Source: CAZJYI01 sp964550025
Lineage (GTDB): Bacteria; Verrucomicrobiota; Kiritimatiellia; UBA8416; CAYOBW01
NCBI GenBank assembly: GCA_964550025.1
Contig: CAZJYI010000016.1
Span: forward strand, 51,617-115,616
Reading direction: 5' to 3'
Length of the DNA: 64,000 nt
Shown here: in pieces, positions 24,821-32,384 of the stretch
Layout of the letters: every line of letters starts with the position of its first letter
Numbering within the stretch: the first letter of the stretch is position 1
Made by a program: the position numbers and the translations under genes
The notes under the pieces: model-generated
The model's input: the letters and a program-made list of their open reading frames with translations, nothing else
Databases searched by the model: none
What the model was told of the DNA's origin: nothing

Positions 24821-25161
24821 CCGCACCGGTGCCTTTCTTCCGCCGTTTCTGCTTCGATCCACGCGAGGTAGTCACTGTCGCCTCCCAGGATGGGCAGCAC
24901 CACCAGCTCGGGAACTTCGTAGGAATGCACGCCCCGCACGAAGCTCAGCAATTCCTCGGCACGCGCGGCCGTCGTCTTCATCGCCACGAGGAGCTCCTCC
25001 GCCTCTTCCACCTTCCCCTTCCAGCGGTAGATACTCCGAATGGGCATCACCTGCGCGCAGGCCGCAAGCCGGCTCTCGATCACCCGCTCGGCGATCATGG
25101 CAGCGCTTTCCCGCGAATCAACCGTCGTCTGAATCACAACGTGGCGGACTGTCTCACTCAT
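24817..25161 (-). CDS. cutA: CutA divalent-cation tolerance protein
   Basis: A 114-residue small trimeric protein of the PII-like fold. V-V-I-Q-T-T-V-D-S opens the first strand; R-L-A-A-C-A-Q-V-M-P-I-R-S-I-Y-R-W-K-G-K contains the conserved cysteine and W-K-G-K; E-E-L-L-V-A-M-K-T, H-S-Y-E-V-P-E-L-V-V-L-P-I and Y-L-A-W-I complete the signature. ATG 25161 gives the family N-terminus. The stop overlaps the metX-metW start. CutA's role in metal tolerance is well known by name but its molecular function is still debated. Confidence 0.92.
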   Translation of the reverse strand: MSETVRHVVIQTTVDSRESAAMIAERVIESRLAACAQVMPIRSIYRWKGKVEEAEELLVAMKTTAARAEELLSFVRGVHSYEVPELVVLPILGGDSDYLAWIEAETAEERHRCG

Positions 25162-25682
25162 CACACTCTCCCGTTTCGCGGATAGTCCGCCAAACGCCCC
25201 CGGAACGCAAACCGGAATTTCGATTTGAATAGCGCCGTCCCGGCCCGCATTCCTCACCGGCTTCCTACTGCGGTACCGCATAGTACTGCCANNNNNNNNN
25301 NNNNNNNNNNNNNNNNNNNNNNNNNTTTTTTCCTCCGCTCTTTACTTGGTTGGGGGCTTTTTTCCCCCCCCCCCCCCCCCGCGGTGGGGAGGGGCACATT
25401 GGTGTGTGCCTCTTGTGTTCTCTTATTTGCGGGTCTCTTCCGAGCACTGCCTTCCGGTTGACTCCTTTTCCATAATCCGCAATCATTATGACTCATCCGA
25501 TCAGCGCTGTCAACAATTTTTTTCGGACTTTTTTCGGCAGGTTTCGACCGGGCATACCGGCCCTCCCTGCGACCGATCGAAACAAGTTGCTTGACGAATC
25601 GGTGAGAGGGTGTCAAAAGGGCTGCAAATGGAGCAGTTCTTTGAGGTAGAATCCGCTTTTTTTCGCAGGAGAGGACAGATCT
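25162..25682. other. Gap-bearing intergenic region of doubtful quality
   Basis: N bases occupy 25292-25325. The flank after the gap has T-runs, then a run of about 18 C from 25367 and a T/G-biased stretch to about 25450, unlike the rest of the window. No gene is seen. Sequence quality at a contig end is the simplest explanation. TTGACG at 25591 and TAGAAT at 25647 are too poorly spaced to call a promoter for gcvH. Confidence 0.8.
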
Positions 25683-26090
25683 ATGACGGTTCCAGTTGAG
25701 GCAAGATTCAGCCAGACGCACGCCTGGGTTGTGCGGCAGGAGGATGGTGAAACGATCCGCGTGGGTATAAGCGACTACCTCCAGCACCATCTCTCCGACA
25801 TCATCAACGTAGATCTTCCCGAGCCGGACGACCATCATTACGAGGCCGAGGAAGACGTCTGTCTGATCGAGTCGCTAAAGGCGACGACCGATCTGCACGC
25901 TCCCGTTTCCGGCACCATCTGCGCCATCAACACCAAGCTGCTGAGTGCTCCCGAGATCATCAACGAGGATCCGTACGGCGCCGGGTGGATGGTGGAGATG
26001 AAGCCGGACAACATCGCCGATATCGAGGAGCTCGTCGACCCGGACGAGTACGAGCTCACGCTTCCTGAAGACGACGAGGAAGAGGTGTGA
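25683..26090 (+). CDS. gcvH: Glycine cleavage system H protein
   Basis: A 135-residue lipoyl carrier. The lipoylation site is in the conserved I-E-S-L-K-A-T-T-D-L-H-A-P-V-S-G (the Lys of S-L-K-A). Upstream G-I-S-D-Y-L-Q-H-H-L-S-D-I-I-N-V-D-L-P and downstream I-N-E-D-P-Y-G-A-G-W-M match the family. The acidic C-terminal tail (D-D-E-E-E) is longer than usual. AGGAGAGG lies about seven bases before ATG 25683. No gcvT or gcvP lies in the window, so partners are elsewhere or the protein serves as a lipoyl carrier for another system. Confidence 0.93.
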   Translation: MTVPVEARFSQTHAWVVRQEDGETIRVGISDYLQHHLSDIINVDLPEPDDHHYEAEEDVCLIESLKATTDLHAPVSGTICAINTKLLSAPEIINEDPYGAGWMVEMKPDNIADIEELVDPDEYELTLPEDDEEEV

Positions 26091-26166
26091 CGCCGCCCCA
26101 GGAAACCCGTACCGGCGATCATCCGCCCCTCCCCCGCGGGACCGTGAGCCATCGGGGAGCCGGCGC

Positions 26167-26829
26167 GTGAATGGTGCATACATCACGGTTGCATTCGCCG
26201 CCGCGTCATACCTGTTGGGCGCCGTGCCCTTCGGCTTCCTCATCGCCCGTGCGCGCGGTGTCGACATCCGCACCGAAGGAAGCGGCAACATCGGCGCCAC
26301 GAACGTATTCAGGACACTCGGCAAGACATGCGGAATCGTCACGCTCGCCTTCGATTGCCTGAAGGGCTTTGTCCCCGCTTTCGTTTTTCCGCAGCTTGCG
26401 CGGTGCGCCGGCGTCGACGGGGGACAGTCGCTGTCGGTACTGTTCGGCTGTCTTGCCGTGGCCGGGCACAACTGGCCCGTCTATCTACGTTTCAAAGGTG
26501 GAAAGGGCGTGGCCACGAGTGCCGGAGCCCTGCTGGGCATAGCGCCGTTGGCCGTGTTGGTGGGCCTGGTTGCTTGGATGGGGGCGTTGCTCGCCACGCG
26601 CTACGTGTCCGTCGCATCGATCGTCGCCGCCGTCGCCATTGCCGGCGCCGCCTGGGTACAGCGGACCGTCACGGCTACCTCCGGCGTGCTGGTTCCCTGC
26701 GCGCTGACGGGGCTCGCGGTTCTGGCGGTCTGGCGTCACAAGGGCAACATCAAGCGGCTCGTGAACGGTACGGAAAACCGCTTCGACTTCAGAAGGAAGC
26801 GCGGTGCGGTCGACCACGGCGCACCGTAG
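26167..26829 (+). CDS. plsY: Glycerol-3-phosphate acyltransferase PlsY
   Basis: A 220-residue membrane enzyme that acylates glycerol-3-phosphate from acyl-phosphate, the first step of phospholipid synthesis. The three conserved loops are present: G-S-G-N-I-G-A-T-N-V-F-R-T, A-G-H-N-W-P-V-Y-L-R-F-K-G-G-K-G-V-A-T, and R-H-K-G-N-I-K-R-L. Five or more hydrophobic segments alternate with these loops. GTG 26167 is the start that keeps the first membrane helix. It is followed 154 bases later by gpsA, which makes its substrate; the pair often co-occur. Confidence 0.94.
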   Translation: MNGAYITVAFAAASYLLGAVPFGFLIARARGVDIRTEGSGNIGATNVFRTLGKTCGIVTLAFDCLKGFVPAFVFPQLARCAGVDGGQSLSVLFGCLAVAGHNWPVYLRFKGGKGVATSAGALLGIAPLAVLVGLVAWMGALLATRYVSVASIVAAVAIAGAAWVQRTVTATSGVLVPCALTGLAVLAVWRHKGNIKRLVNGTENRFDFRRKRGAVDHGAP

Positions 26830-26983
26830 CCGCAACCAAATCGCAGTTCATACCCGCGCTCCTGCCTTGCACCGTGCTTGCTCTGGTGCAGGGCGTCCCT
26901 CTCGCGAATCCGCGCGGTCCGAGTGGACAGAGTAGGGGCAAGAGTACGGGCTAGAGTAGGGGCGGGAGAGAGCGGGGCGGGAT

Positions 26984-27970
26984 ATGAAGACAACGGTTAT
27001 CGGTGATGGCGGCTGGGGCACGGCCCTGGCGCTTGTGTTGCGGGAGAATGGCCACGAGGTGACCCTTTGGGGGCCGTTTGCCGAGACGATCAATGAGATC
27101 CGGGAAGGCGGAGAGAACGTTCTGTACCTACCCGGCGTCGCCCTGCCGGACGATCTCACGTGGACAGCCGATCGCGAGCGGGCGGTGGAGGATTCGGAAC
27201 TGGTCGTGCTGGCCGTGCCGACCAAGTACTATCGAGAAGTCGTCGGCACCTTCCGCGGCCTGGTCCCGCCGAACTGCCTGGTGGTCAGCGTCGCCAAGGG
27301 GCTGGATAGCCGGACGCACGAACGGATGACGCAGGTGGCGGCAACGCTTCTCGAGCTCCCCACCGTCGCCGCGCTATCGGGGCCGAGCCACGCGGAGGAA
27401 GTCGCGCGGCGAATACCCACGGCCGTGGTCGTTGCCGGCACGGACGCAGGCCAGAGTCACGCGCTGCAACGCTGTTTTGCCAACCCGCGCTTTCGGGTCT
27501 ATACCAGCGGCGACGTGGTGGGCGTGGAGCTCGGGGGTGCACTGAAGAACGTCATTGCGATCGCGGTAGGGGTGAGCGACGGACTGGGGTTCGGCGACAA
27601 CACGCGCGCGGCGCTGATCACGCGGGGTCTGGCGGAGATGACCCGCCTGGGCTGCGCCCTGGGCGCCGAACATGCAACATTCTCGGGATTGAGCGGCATG
27701 GGAGATCTCATCGTCACCTGCACGAGCGGCCTCAGTCGCAACCGCTCGGTCGGGGAACGGATCGGGCGCGGCGAAACGGTTGCGGAGGTGCTCGGCAACA
27801 TGCAGCAGGCGGTCGAGGGCGCCTGGAATTGTGCCAGTGCGAGAGCGCTGGCACACAACAGCGGCGTCGAAGTCCCGATCACCGAAGAGGTGTACGGCAT
27901 CATCCACGAAGGCCGTGATCCGCACGATGCGGTCGCGTCGCTCCTGGCGCGGGACGTGCGGCCGGAGTAG
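26984..27970 (+). CDS. gpsA: Glycerol-3-phosphate dehydrogenase [NAD(P)+]
   Basis: A 328-residue cytoplasmic enzyme reducing dihydroxyacetone phosphate to glycerol-3-phosphate. The N-terminal nucleotide-binding motif is V-I-G-D-G-G-W-G-T-A-L-A. The catalytic lysine lies in G-G-A-L-K-N-V-I-A-I-A-V-G, with L-S-G-P-S-H-A-E-E-V, N-T-R-A-A-L-I-T-R-G and G-M-G-D-L-I-V-T-C-T-S also intact. ATG 26984 follows a GGCGGG stretch. With plsY it supplies the phosphatidic-acid branch. It converges with yidC, and the whole gap between the two stop codons is a heptamer array. Confidence 0.95.
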   Translation: MKTTVIGDGGWGTALALVLRENGHEVTLWGPFAETINEIREGGENVLYLPGVALPDDLTWTADRERAVEDSELVVLAVPTKYYREVVGTFRGLVPPNCLVVSVAKGLDSRTHERMTQVAATLLELPTVAALSGPSHAEEVARRIPTAVVVAGTDAGQSHALQRCFANPRFRVYTSGDVVGVELGGALKNVIAIAVGVSDGLGFGDNTRAALITRGLAEMTRLGCALGAEHATFSGLSGMGDLIVTCTSGLSRNRSVGERIGRGETVAEVLGNMQQAVEGAWNCASARALAHNSGVEVPITEEVYGIIHEGRDPHDAVASLLARDVRPE

Positions 27971-28036
27971 TCAGTTATCAGTTATCAGTGATCAGTTATC
28001 AGTTATCAGTGATCAGTTATCAGTTATCAGTGATCA
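27967..28036. repeat. Heptamer tandem array between convergent stops, 10 units
   Basis: Ten in-phase units (GTAGTCA, then repeats of GTTATCA, GTTATCA, GTGATCA) running from the gpsA stop codon to the yidC stop codon. The last GTGATCA unit supplies the yidC TGA on the minus strand. Confidence 0.93.
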
Positions 28037-29770
28037 CTTCTCTCTCTTCCGCCGTTGCATCAGCAACTGCACGATTGAGAGTGCCTGGCTCACCGACCAG
28101 TAGAGCACGAGTGCGGAAGCCATGTTGTAGAAGAGCATCAGCATAACGGCGGGCATGAACATCATCATGCGCTTCTGCTGGGGGTCGCCGCCGCTGGGTG
28201 TTAGCTGCTGCTGCCACATCATGCTGGCCGTCATGAAGATCGGCAGGATGTTCAGCGATCCGACAATGGGGAGCCCCTGGAGGAGGCCTTCGGGCTCGCT
28301 GAGGTCTCGGATCCAGAGGAACTCGGCGAAACGCAGTTCCACTGCGCTTCGCAACACCGTAAAGAGCGCTATAAAGACGGGGATCTGAACCACCATCGGC
28401 AGGCATCCGGCCAGGGGGTTGACGCCGTGCTGCTTGTAGAGCAGCATCTGTTCCTGCTGCGCCCGCTTGGGGTCGTCCTTGTACTTCTCGCGCAGTGCAT
28501 CGAGCTGCGGCTTGACCTCCTGCATCTTCTTCATGCTCTCGGTGCTCTTGTGCGTGATGGGCCAGAACACCAGCTTGACGATGATGGTCAGCAGGATGAT
28601 GGCCACGCCGTAGTTCGGTATCAGCGTGTGGATGGCATTGAGTGTCAGGAGCAGTCCTTTGCAGGTTGCCCTGAACCAGGCCCAGAATCCGAACTGCATC
28701 ACGTCCGCCTGCTGGTTCGGCAGTTTCCGAAGCAGCGAGTACTTCTTGGGGCCCACGTAGTAGCTCATCGTCCGCACGTAAGGCTCGGCCGGCGGGAGTT
28801 TTCGCGCGGCGAAAACGAGATCGGCGGAGACCGAGGCGAGGGCAAAACGGTTGGACGACGCCACGTCGCGATCGGCGTACACTTTGCAGCGCGTGGCCTC
28901 CTGCTCGGGCGCGAGGATCTGGACGAAGAACTTGTTCTTGGCCGCGGCCCATGACACGGGTTCCTCGGGCTGGAGCTCCCGACGCGCTGGCATACCGGTC
29001 GGGTCCTGCCGGGCACAGGAGAAAGCGCGGCGCCGGGCTCCGAACAGGCCGGGAATCTCCTTCTTTCCCCGGTGAAGGACCTCGGCCCCGCCCTGGTCCG
29101 ACAGCGTGTCGACCCCGAGATACGAGAAGCCGCGCGTGCGCGCCTTGGTCTTGATGATCTGCATGGGACCGATCGAAACATGGTGCTCAGGCAGCTCGAT
29201 CTCGGCGTCTCCCGTGGCCGAAAAGGTGTCCGTCACGTCCAGACGGTAGTCATCGGCGAGCGTCATGGTTCGTTCCAGCCGGAAGCCGTCCGGGCTGCTC
29301 GCCGTGATCGTGGCGGTTGTTGCGGTGTCGGATGCCAGCGAGACGGCGAAATCGCAGTTGGTTGTCAGGCCCGCGAGCCCTTCGAGTGCCAGGGCCGGTT
29401 TCGCCGAGAAGTCCAGGATCACCGGACCGCTGTCCTTCTCGACGGATTCACGGTAGTCGTTGAGTTGCGCGGAAACGACTCCCCCACCCCACGACGACAG
29501 CGCAATGCGCGCGGTCGCATTCGTCAGCACGACGCGTTTTTCGGGCAGCTTCGGCCCGGCAACGGCCGGCGATGGTTCGTCTTCGGGTTCCGCCGGGGCG
29601 GGTTCCACCTCGGGCGGTGCGACCTCATCCGGCGGCTGCACGGGGGGCTGCTCTTCGCCGACGGGAGCGGGCTCGGGCTCGACGGGCCGCGGGGCCGGCC
29701 GGTTAAAGTAGGTCCAGGCCAGCAAGAGGGCAAATAGCAGCACGACGATGGTGATATCGCTTTTGTTCAT
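28034..29770 (-). CDS. yidC: Membrane protein insertase YidC
   Basis: A 578-residue inner-membrane insertase of the Gram-negative type. An N-terminal helix (residues 5-22) is followed by a Pro/Glu-rich linker (about 26-75), a large periplasmic beta-domain to about residue 360, and the conserved five-helix core, including L-R-E-K-Y-K-D-D-P-K-R-A-Q-Q-E-Q-M-L-L-Y-K and N-P-L-A-G-C-L-P-M-V-V-Q-I-P-V-F-I-A-L. The tail is basic (M-Q-R-R-K-R-E-K). The periplasmic domain indicates a diderm organism. It follows yidD and rnpA in the standard order rpmH-rnpA-yidD-yidC. Its stop codon lies inside a heptamer array. Confidence 0.96.
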   Translation of the reverse strand: MNKSDITIVVLLFALLLAWTYFNRPAPRPVEPEPAPVGEEQPPVQPPDEVAPPEVEPAPAEPEDEPSPAVAGPKLPEKRVVLTNATARIALSSWGGGVVSAQLNDYRESVEKDSGPVILDFSAKPALALEGLAGLTTNCDFAVSLASDTATTATITASSPDGFRLERTMTLADDYRLDVTDTFSATGDAEIELPEHHVSIGPMQIIKTKARTRGFSYLGVDTLSDQGGAEVLHRGKKEIPGLFGARRRAFSCARQDPTGMPARRELQPEEPVSWAAAKNKFFVQILAPEQEATRCKVYADRDVASSNRFALASVSADLVFAARKLPPAEPYVRTMSYYVGPKKYSLLRKLPNQQADVMQFGFWAWFRATCKGLLLTLNAIHTLIPNYGVAIILLTIIVKLVFWPITHKSTESMKKMQEVKPQLDALREKYKDDPKRAQQEQMLLYKQHGVNPLAGCLPMVVQIPVFIALFTVLRSAVELRFAEFLWIRDLSEPEGLLQGLPIVGSLNILPIFMTASMMWQQQLTPSGGDPQQKRMMMFMPAVMLMLFYNMASALVLYWSVSQALSIVQLLMQRRKREK

Positions 29771-30054
29771 TCAAATACTCCTGCCGGTCCCGGAATCCGG
29801 GAGTGCTCGGCTTCCCGCGAGTTGGAGGCGGCCACTTCCGCGTCCGGAACCGGATCGATCCCACCGGGGTGCAACGGATGGCATTTCGCCAGGCGACACA
29901 TCCCCAACCAGATCCCCCTCGGGCAGCCGCGCTTGCGTATGGCCTCTATCATATAGTTCGAACAGGACGGATGGAATCGGCAACAGTTGCCGAAAAGGGG
30001 TGACAGGACGACCTGGTAGGCCCTGACCACAAGGATGACGAATCGCCCGATCAT
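29767..30054 (-). CDS. yidD: Membrane protein insertion efficiency factor YidD
   Basis: A 95-residue small peripheral membrane protein that assists YidC. The core is A-Y-Q-V-V-L-S-P-L-F-G-N-C-C-R-F-H-P-S-C-S-N-Y-M with downstream G-x-x-R-G and R-L-A-K-C-H-P-L-H-P-G-G. All signature cysteines are present. The stop overlaps the yidC start (ATGA). The C-terminal 25 residues are extra compared with shorter homologues. Confidence 0.94.
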   Translation of the reverse strand: MIGRFVILVVRAYQVVLSPLFGNCCRFHPSCSNYMIEAIRKRGCPRGIWLGMCRLAKCHPLHPGGIDPVPDAEVAASNSREAEHSRIPGPAGVFE

Positions 30055-30072
30055 CGTTCTCCGAGATCCCGT

Positions 30073-30435
30073 TTACTCGTCGGTCACGGCCCCCGCGCGG
30101 CGGGCCAGTTTCACGAACTCGCGCGCCACGTCAGCGCACGTTGCCTCGAGAATGCGCCGCCGGGCCACGATCACCACATCGTTCTCCACGCGCATCCGGC
30201 AGCGGTTCACTCTAAAGGCCTCCCGAAGGAGCCGTTTCGCGCGCGACCTGTCGACCGCCCTTCGAAACGTGCGCTTCGAGGCCACAACGCCCAGGCGCCT
30301 GTTCTCGCCTTCACCCGCCCGCAGACGCAGAACCATGTATTTCCCGACCCAGGGCCGCCCCTGCGAAAAGGCCTGGTCGAACGCATCGGACTGCGCGATG
30401 CGCTCCGAACGCCCCAAGCGGTATTTCCCCCTCAT
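30073..30435 (-). CDS. rnpA: Ribonuclease P protein component
   Basis: A 120-residue basic protein that binds RNase P RNA in tRNA 5' maturation. L-G-V-V-A-S-K-R-T-F-R-R-A-V-D-R-S-R-A-K-R-L-L-R-E carries the RNR-type motif. ATG 30435 opens M-R-G-K-Y-R-L-G-R-S-E-R-I, the typical N-terminus; a longer frame overlaps rpmH and is not family sequence. It lies between rpmH and yidD. Confidence 0.93.
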   Translation of the reverse strand: MRGKYRLGRSERIAQSDAFDQAFSQGRPWVGKYMVLRLRAGEGENRRLGVVASKRTFRRAVDRSRAKRLLREAFRVNRCRMRVENDVVIVARRRILEATCADVAREFVKLARRAGAVTDE

Positions 30436-30493
30436 TGTCGGCGCCACCGATCCCACGGGACCGGGCCTCTCATCTTCGCGTTCCAAGCGGAAC

Positions 30494-30628
30494 TTACGCG
30501 GAGAGACGACGGCGGCCCTTGCGGCGGCGACGGGCAATCACCTTGCGGCCACCCGTGGTCGACATCCGGGCACGGAAACCGATTTTGCGCTTACGTTTTC
30601 TATTGGACGGCTGGTATACGCGTTTCAT
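30494..30628 (-). CDS. rpmH: 50S ribosomal protein L34
   Basis: A 44-residue, highly basic protein, too short for routine frame listing. From ATG 30628 it reads M-K-R-V-Y-Q-P-S-N-R-K-R-K-R, then G-F-R-A-R-M-S-T-T-G-G-R-K-V-I and A-R-R-R-R-K-G-R-R-R-L-S-A, which is the L34 signature throughout. It is the first gene of the rpmH-rnpA-yidD-yidC cluster. Confidence 0.97.
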   Translation of the reverse strand: MKRVYQPSNRKRKRKIGFRARMSTTGGRKVIARRRRKGRRRLSA

Positions 30629-30704
30629 TTCAATTCATCCCTGCTGGAGTTCTGAGTCAAAAAGCCCGAAAGAGTACCATCTCCCGCCACCGTGTCAAGC
30701 CGCT

Positions 30705-31535
30705 CTAGTTGGATGCCTTACTGAGGACCGCTTCGCTGATGGAGCGGCCATCCACCAGTACGGGAGTGCTGCGCGGCAGCCAGACGCGCCGCTTGGCCGT
30801 GGCGATCAGACGAAACCCCCTCGTAAACAGCAACAGCATGTCGAACTGGTACGCCAGGCGGTAGAAGGGGTACATTGCCGAATAGAGACGCCTGATTGAA
30901 CGGCCGGCGACCGTGCTGTCCCGCTGCCCTACCAGTCGCCGGGTCAGAATATCGACCAGTTCCACGAAAAACCGCTGGTACGAGCGCACGTGCATCACGT
31001 CAAAGCCGTTCTTGAGAATTCGGAAGAGCTCGGACTCGCCGTATCCCCTGCGAACCAGACCCGAAGACTCCGCCGGGGGACCGGCCAGCATTCGCAGCCA
31101 CGTGACGATGGACAACGGCTTGAGATGCGTCACGCTGACAACGAGGCGGCCATCGGGTTTGAGAACGCGGTGGCATTCCTCGATGAATGCCTCGTCAGAG
31201 TCCGCCCTTTCAAGGGAGCCTGCGACGACAACGATGTCGAACGCCTTGTTCTCGAACGGGAACTTCGGCGGCTGGTAGTGGTGCACGTTCTCCCGGAGAA
31301 CGGGCTTCATGGCCTCGAAGCAATCCCGGCGCCGTGCCAGCGTCTGCCAGGTACCGCCCTGTTTCCTGAGCTGGTAGCTGAACATGCCGTTGTCCGCACC
31401 GATGTCCAGGCAGGACAGCCCGTCCGTGCCCCCTGTAGCGCGGACGACTTCCTGCAACGCGACCTGCAACGGAACGGAACGTTTGAAAAGATGCAGGTGG
31501 TGTTCGGATTCTGCCGGTAATTCGCCGTCGTTCAT
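30705..31535 (-). CDS. Class I SAM-dependent methyltransferase
   Basis: A 276-residue protein with a Rossmann methyltransferase core. S-C-L-D-I-G-A-D-N-G-M-F is motif I, F-D-I-V-V-V-A-G-S-L-E-R-A-D-S-D is the motif II region, and H-R-V-L-K-P-D-G-R-L-V-V-S-V-T-H is motif III of the Methyltransf_11 group. The C-terminal 100 residues include hydrophobic stretches (Y-P-F-Y-R-L-A-Y-Q-F-D-M-L-L-L-F) that may contact a membrane or lipid substrate. ATG 31535 is preferred to the extended frame because the extension lacks similarity. The substrate is unknown; the arrangement resembles polysaccharide- or lipid-modifying methyltransferases. Confidence 0.82.
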   Translation of the reverse strand: MNDGELPAESEHHLHLFKRSVPLQVALQEVVRATGGTDGLSCLDIGADNGMFSYQLRKQGGTWQTLARRRDCFEAMKPVLRENVHHYQPPKFPFENKAFDIVVVAGSLERADSDEAFIEECHRVLKPDGRLVVSVTHLKPLSIVTWLRMLAGPPAESSGLVRRGYGESELFRILKNGFDVMHVRSYQRFFVELVDILTRRLVGQRDSTVAGRSIRRLYSAMYPFYRLAYQFDMLLLFTRGFRLIATAKRRVWLPRSTPVLVDGRSISEAVLSKASN

Positions 31536-31599
31536 GTGCCTTCCTCTCGCGCGTAACGCGACACAACCTAGCCAAATTGGCAGGGAGTGGTCAAGCACG

Positions 31600-31641
31600 G
31601 GCAAGTGGCAAGTGAGGAGTGGCGGGTGGCGGGCGGCGTGG
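31600..31641. repeat. GC-rich heptamer array 1 (GGCAAGT/GGCGGGT), 6 units
   Basis: In-phase units GGCAAGT, GGCAAGT, GAGGAGT, GGCGGGT, GGCGGGC and GGCGTGG. They show the same 7-base period as the AT-rich arrays but unrelated base composition. The array lies in the 342-base gap upstream of the FHA gene. Confidence 0.75.
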
Positions 31642-31741
31642 GAGAGACTCTGGTGTCGGGGTCCGCTTCCTGTTCACGGGAAGCCGGTTCGCGCGCATGG
31701 AGCCAGTCCTCGCCTGTCCCCACGCTTGCCACTGACCGCCT

Positions 31742-31783
31742 GCGACTCGCGACCAGCGACTCGCGACTTGCGACTTGCGAGTC
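31742..31783. repeat. GC-rich heptamer array 2 (GCGACTC/GCGACTT), 6 units
   Basis: In-phase units GCGACTC, GCGACCA, GCGACTC, GCGACTT, GCGACTT and GCGAGTC. It lies about 45 bases upstream of the putative FHA-gene promoter. Confidence 0.85.
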
Positions 31784-31827
31784 GCCGCCGGAATTGCCGC
31801 GCCGCGCAATTCCTCCGCCAGGCGCTA

Positions 31828-31856
31828 TTGACAGGGCGCGGCAATTGTGGTCATAT
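31828..31856 (+). promoter_or_regulatory. Candidate sigma-70-type promoter of the FHA gene
   Basis: A perfect TTGACA (31828-31833) is followed after 17 bases by TCATAT (31851-31856), a weak -10. The distance to ATG 31878 leaves a leader of about 15 bases containing AAAGGA. Confidence 0.45.
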
Positions 31857-31877
31857 CTCACCCGAAAGGATGACGAA

Positions 31878-32372
31878 ATGGCAGTCTTGAATATCAAAAA
31901 CGGTTCCCTTGCCGGACAGACGATCGAGATCACACAGGATGAAGTCAGCATCGGGCGGTCTACCGAGAACACCGTCATGCTCGACGACCCTTCCGTATCC
32001 GGCTATCACTGTACCATCCTGCGCGATGGGCAGCGCTACTCCCTGCGCGATCTCGGCTCGACGAACGGGACGTCCGTCAACGGCGTCAGCGTCAGAAACG
32101 CGCATCTGAAGCCGGGAGCCGTGATCTCCGTTGGCACGGTCGAGATGACGATTGACGGCGACGACGTGGCCATCGAAGACATCGATCTGGCGGCAGGGAC
32201 GGGCGGGTCATCCAGCCGGCCGCCAACGGTGAGAACCGACCCGATCGGTGACGAATCGCCGTTCCGTACCCGCCGTGACAGCGGCAAGCGCCTGTGGGTG
32301 GTGGTCATCACCATTGTGATCATTCTCGCCGCCGCGGCCGCGGGCTGGTTCATCGCGCAGCTCGTGCACTAG
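31878..32372 (+). CDS. FHA-domain protein with C-terminal membrane anchor
   Basis: A 164-residue protein. Residues 10-85 form a forkhead-associated domain that binds phosphothreonine: I-G-R-S-T-E-N-T-V-M-L-D-D-P-S-V-S-G-Y-H-C-T-I contains the key R, S and H, and L-G-S-T-N-G-T-S-V-N-G is the second signature. A Ser/Pro/Arg linker follows, then a single membrane helix (residues 141-161). The FHA domain would face the cytoplasm, with the anchor at its C-terminus. AAAGGA lies seven bases before ATG 31878; a longer upstream frame crosses repeats and is not used. A Ser/Thr kinase with its own FHA domain is encoded at 37719 and is a possible partner. Confidence 0.88.
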   Translation: MAVLNIKNGSLAGQTIEITQDEVSIGRSTENTVMLDDPSVSGYHCTILRDGQRYSLRDLGSTNGTSVNGVSVRNAHLKPGAVISVGTVEMTIDGDDVAIEDIDLAAGTGGSSSRPPTVRTDPIGDESPFRTRRDSGKRLWVVVITIVIILAAAAAGWFIAQLVH

Positions 32373-32384
32373 CTCGCCGGGAAA

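Noticed and set aside
25591..25652. Promoter for gcvH (TTGACG and TAGAAT)
   Set aside because: The two hexamers are about 50 bases apart, and neither has a properly spaced partner.
26830..26983. A regulatory RNA between plsY and gpsA
   Set aside because: No stable hairpin was found; it contains only imperfect GTAGGGGC/GAGTAGGGGC-type short repeats.
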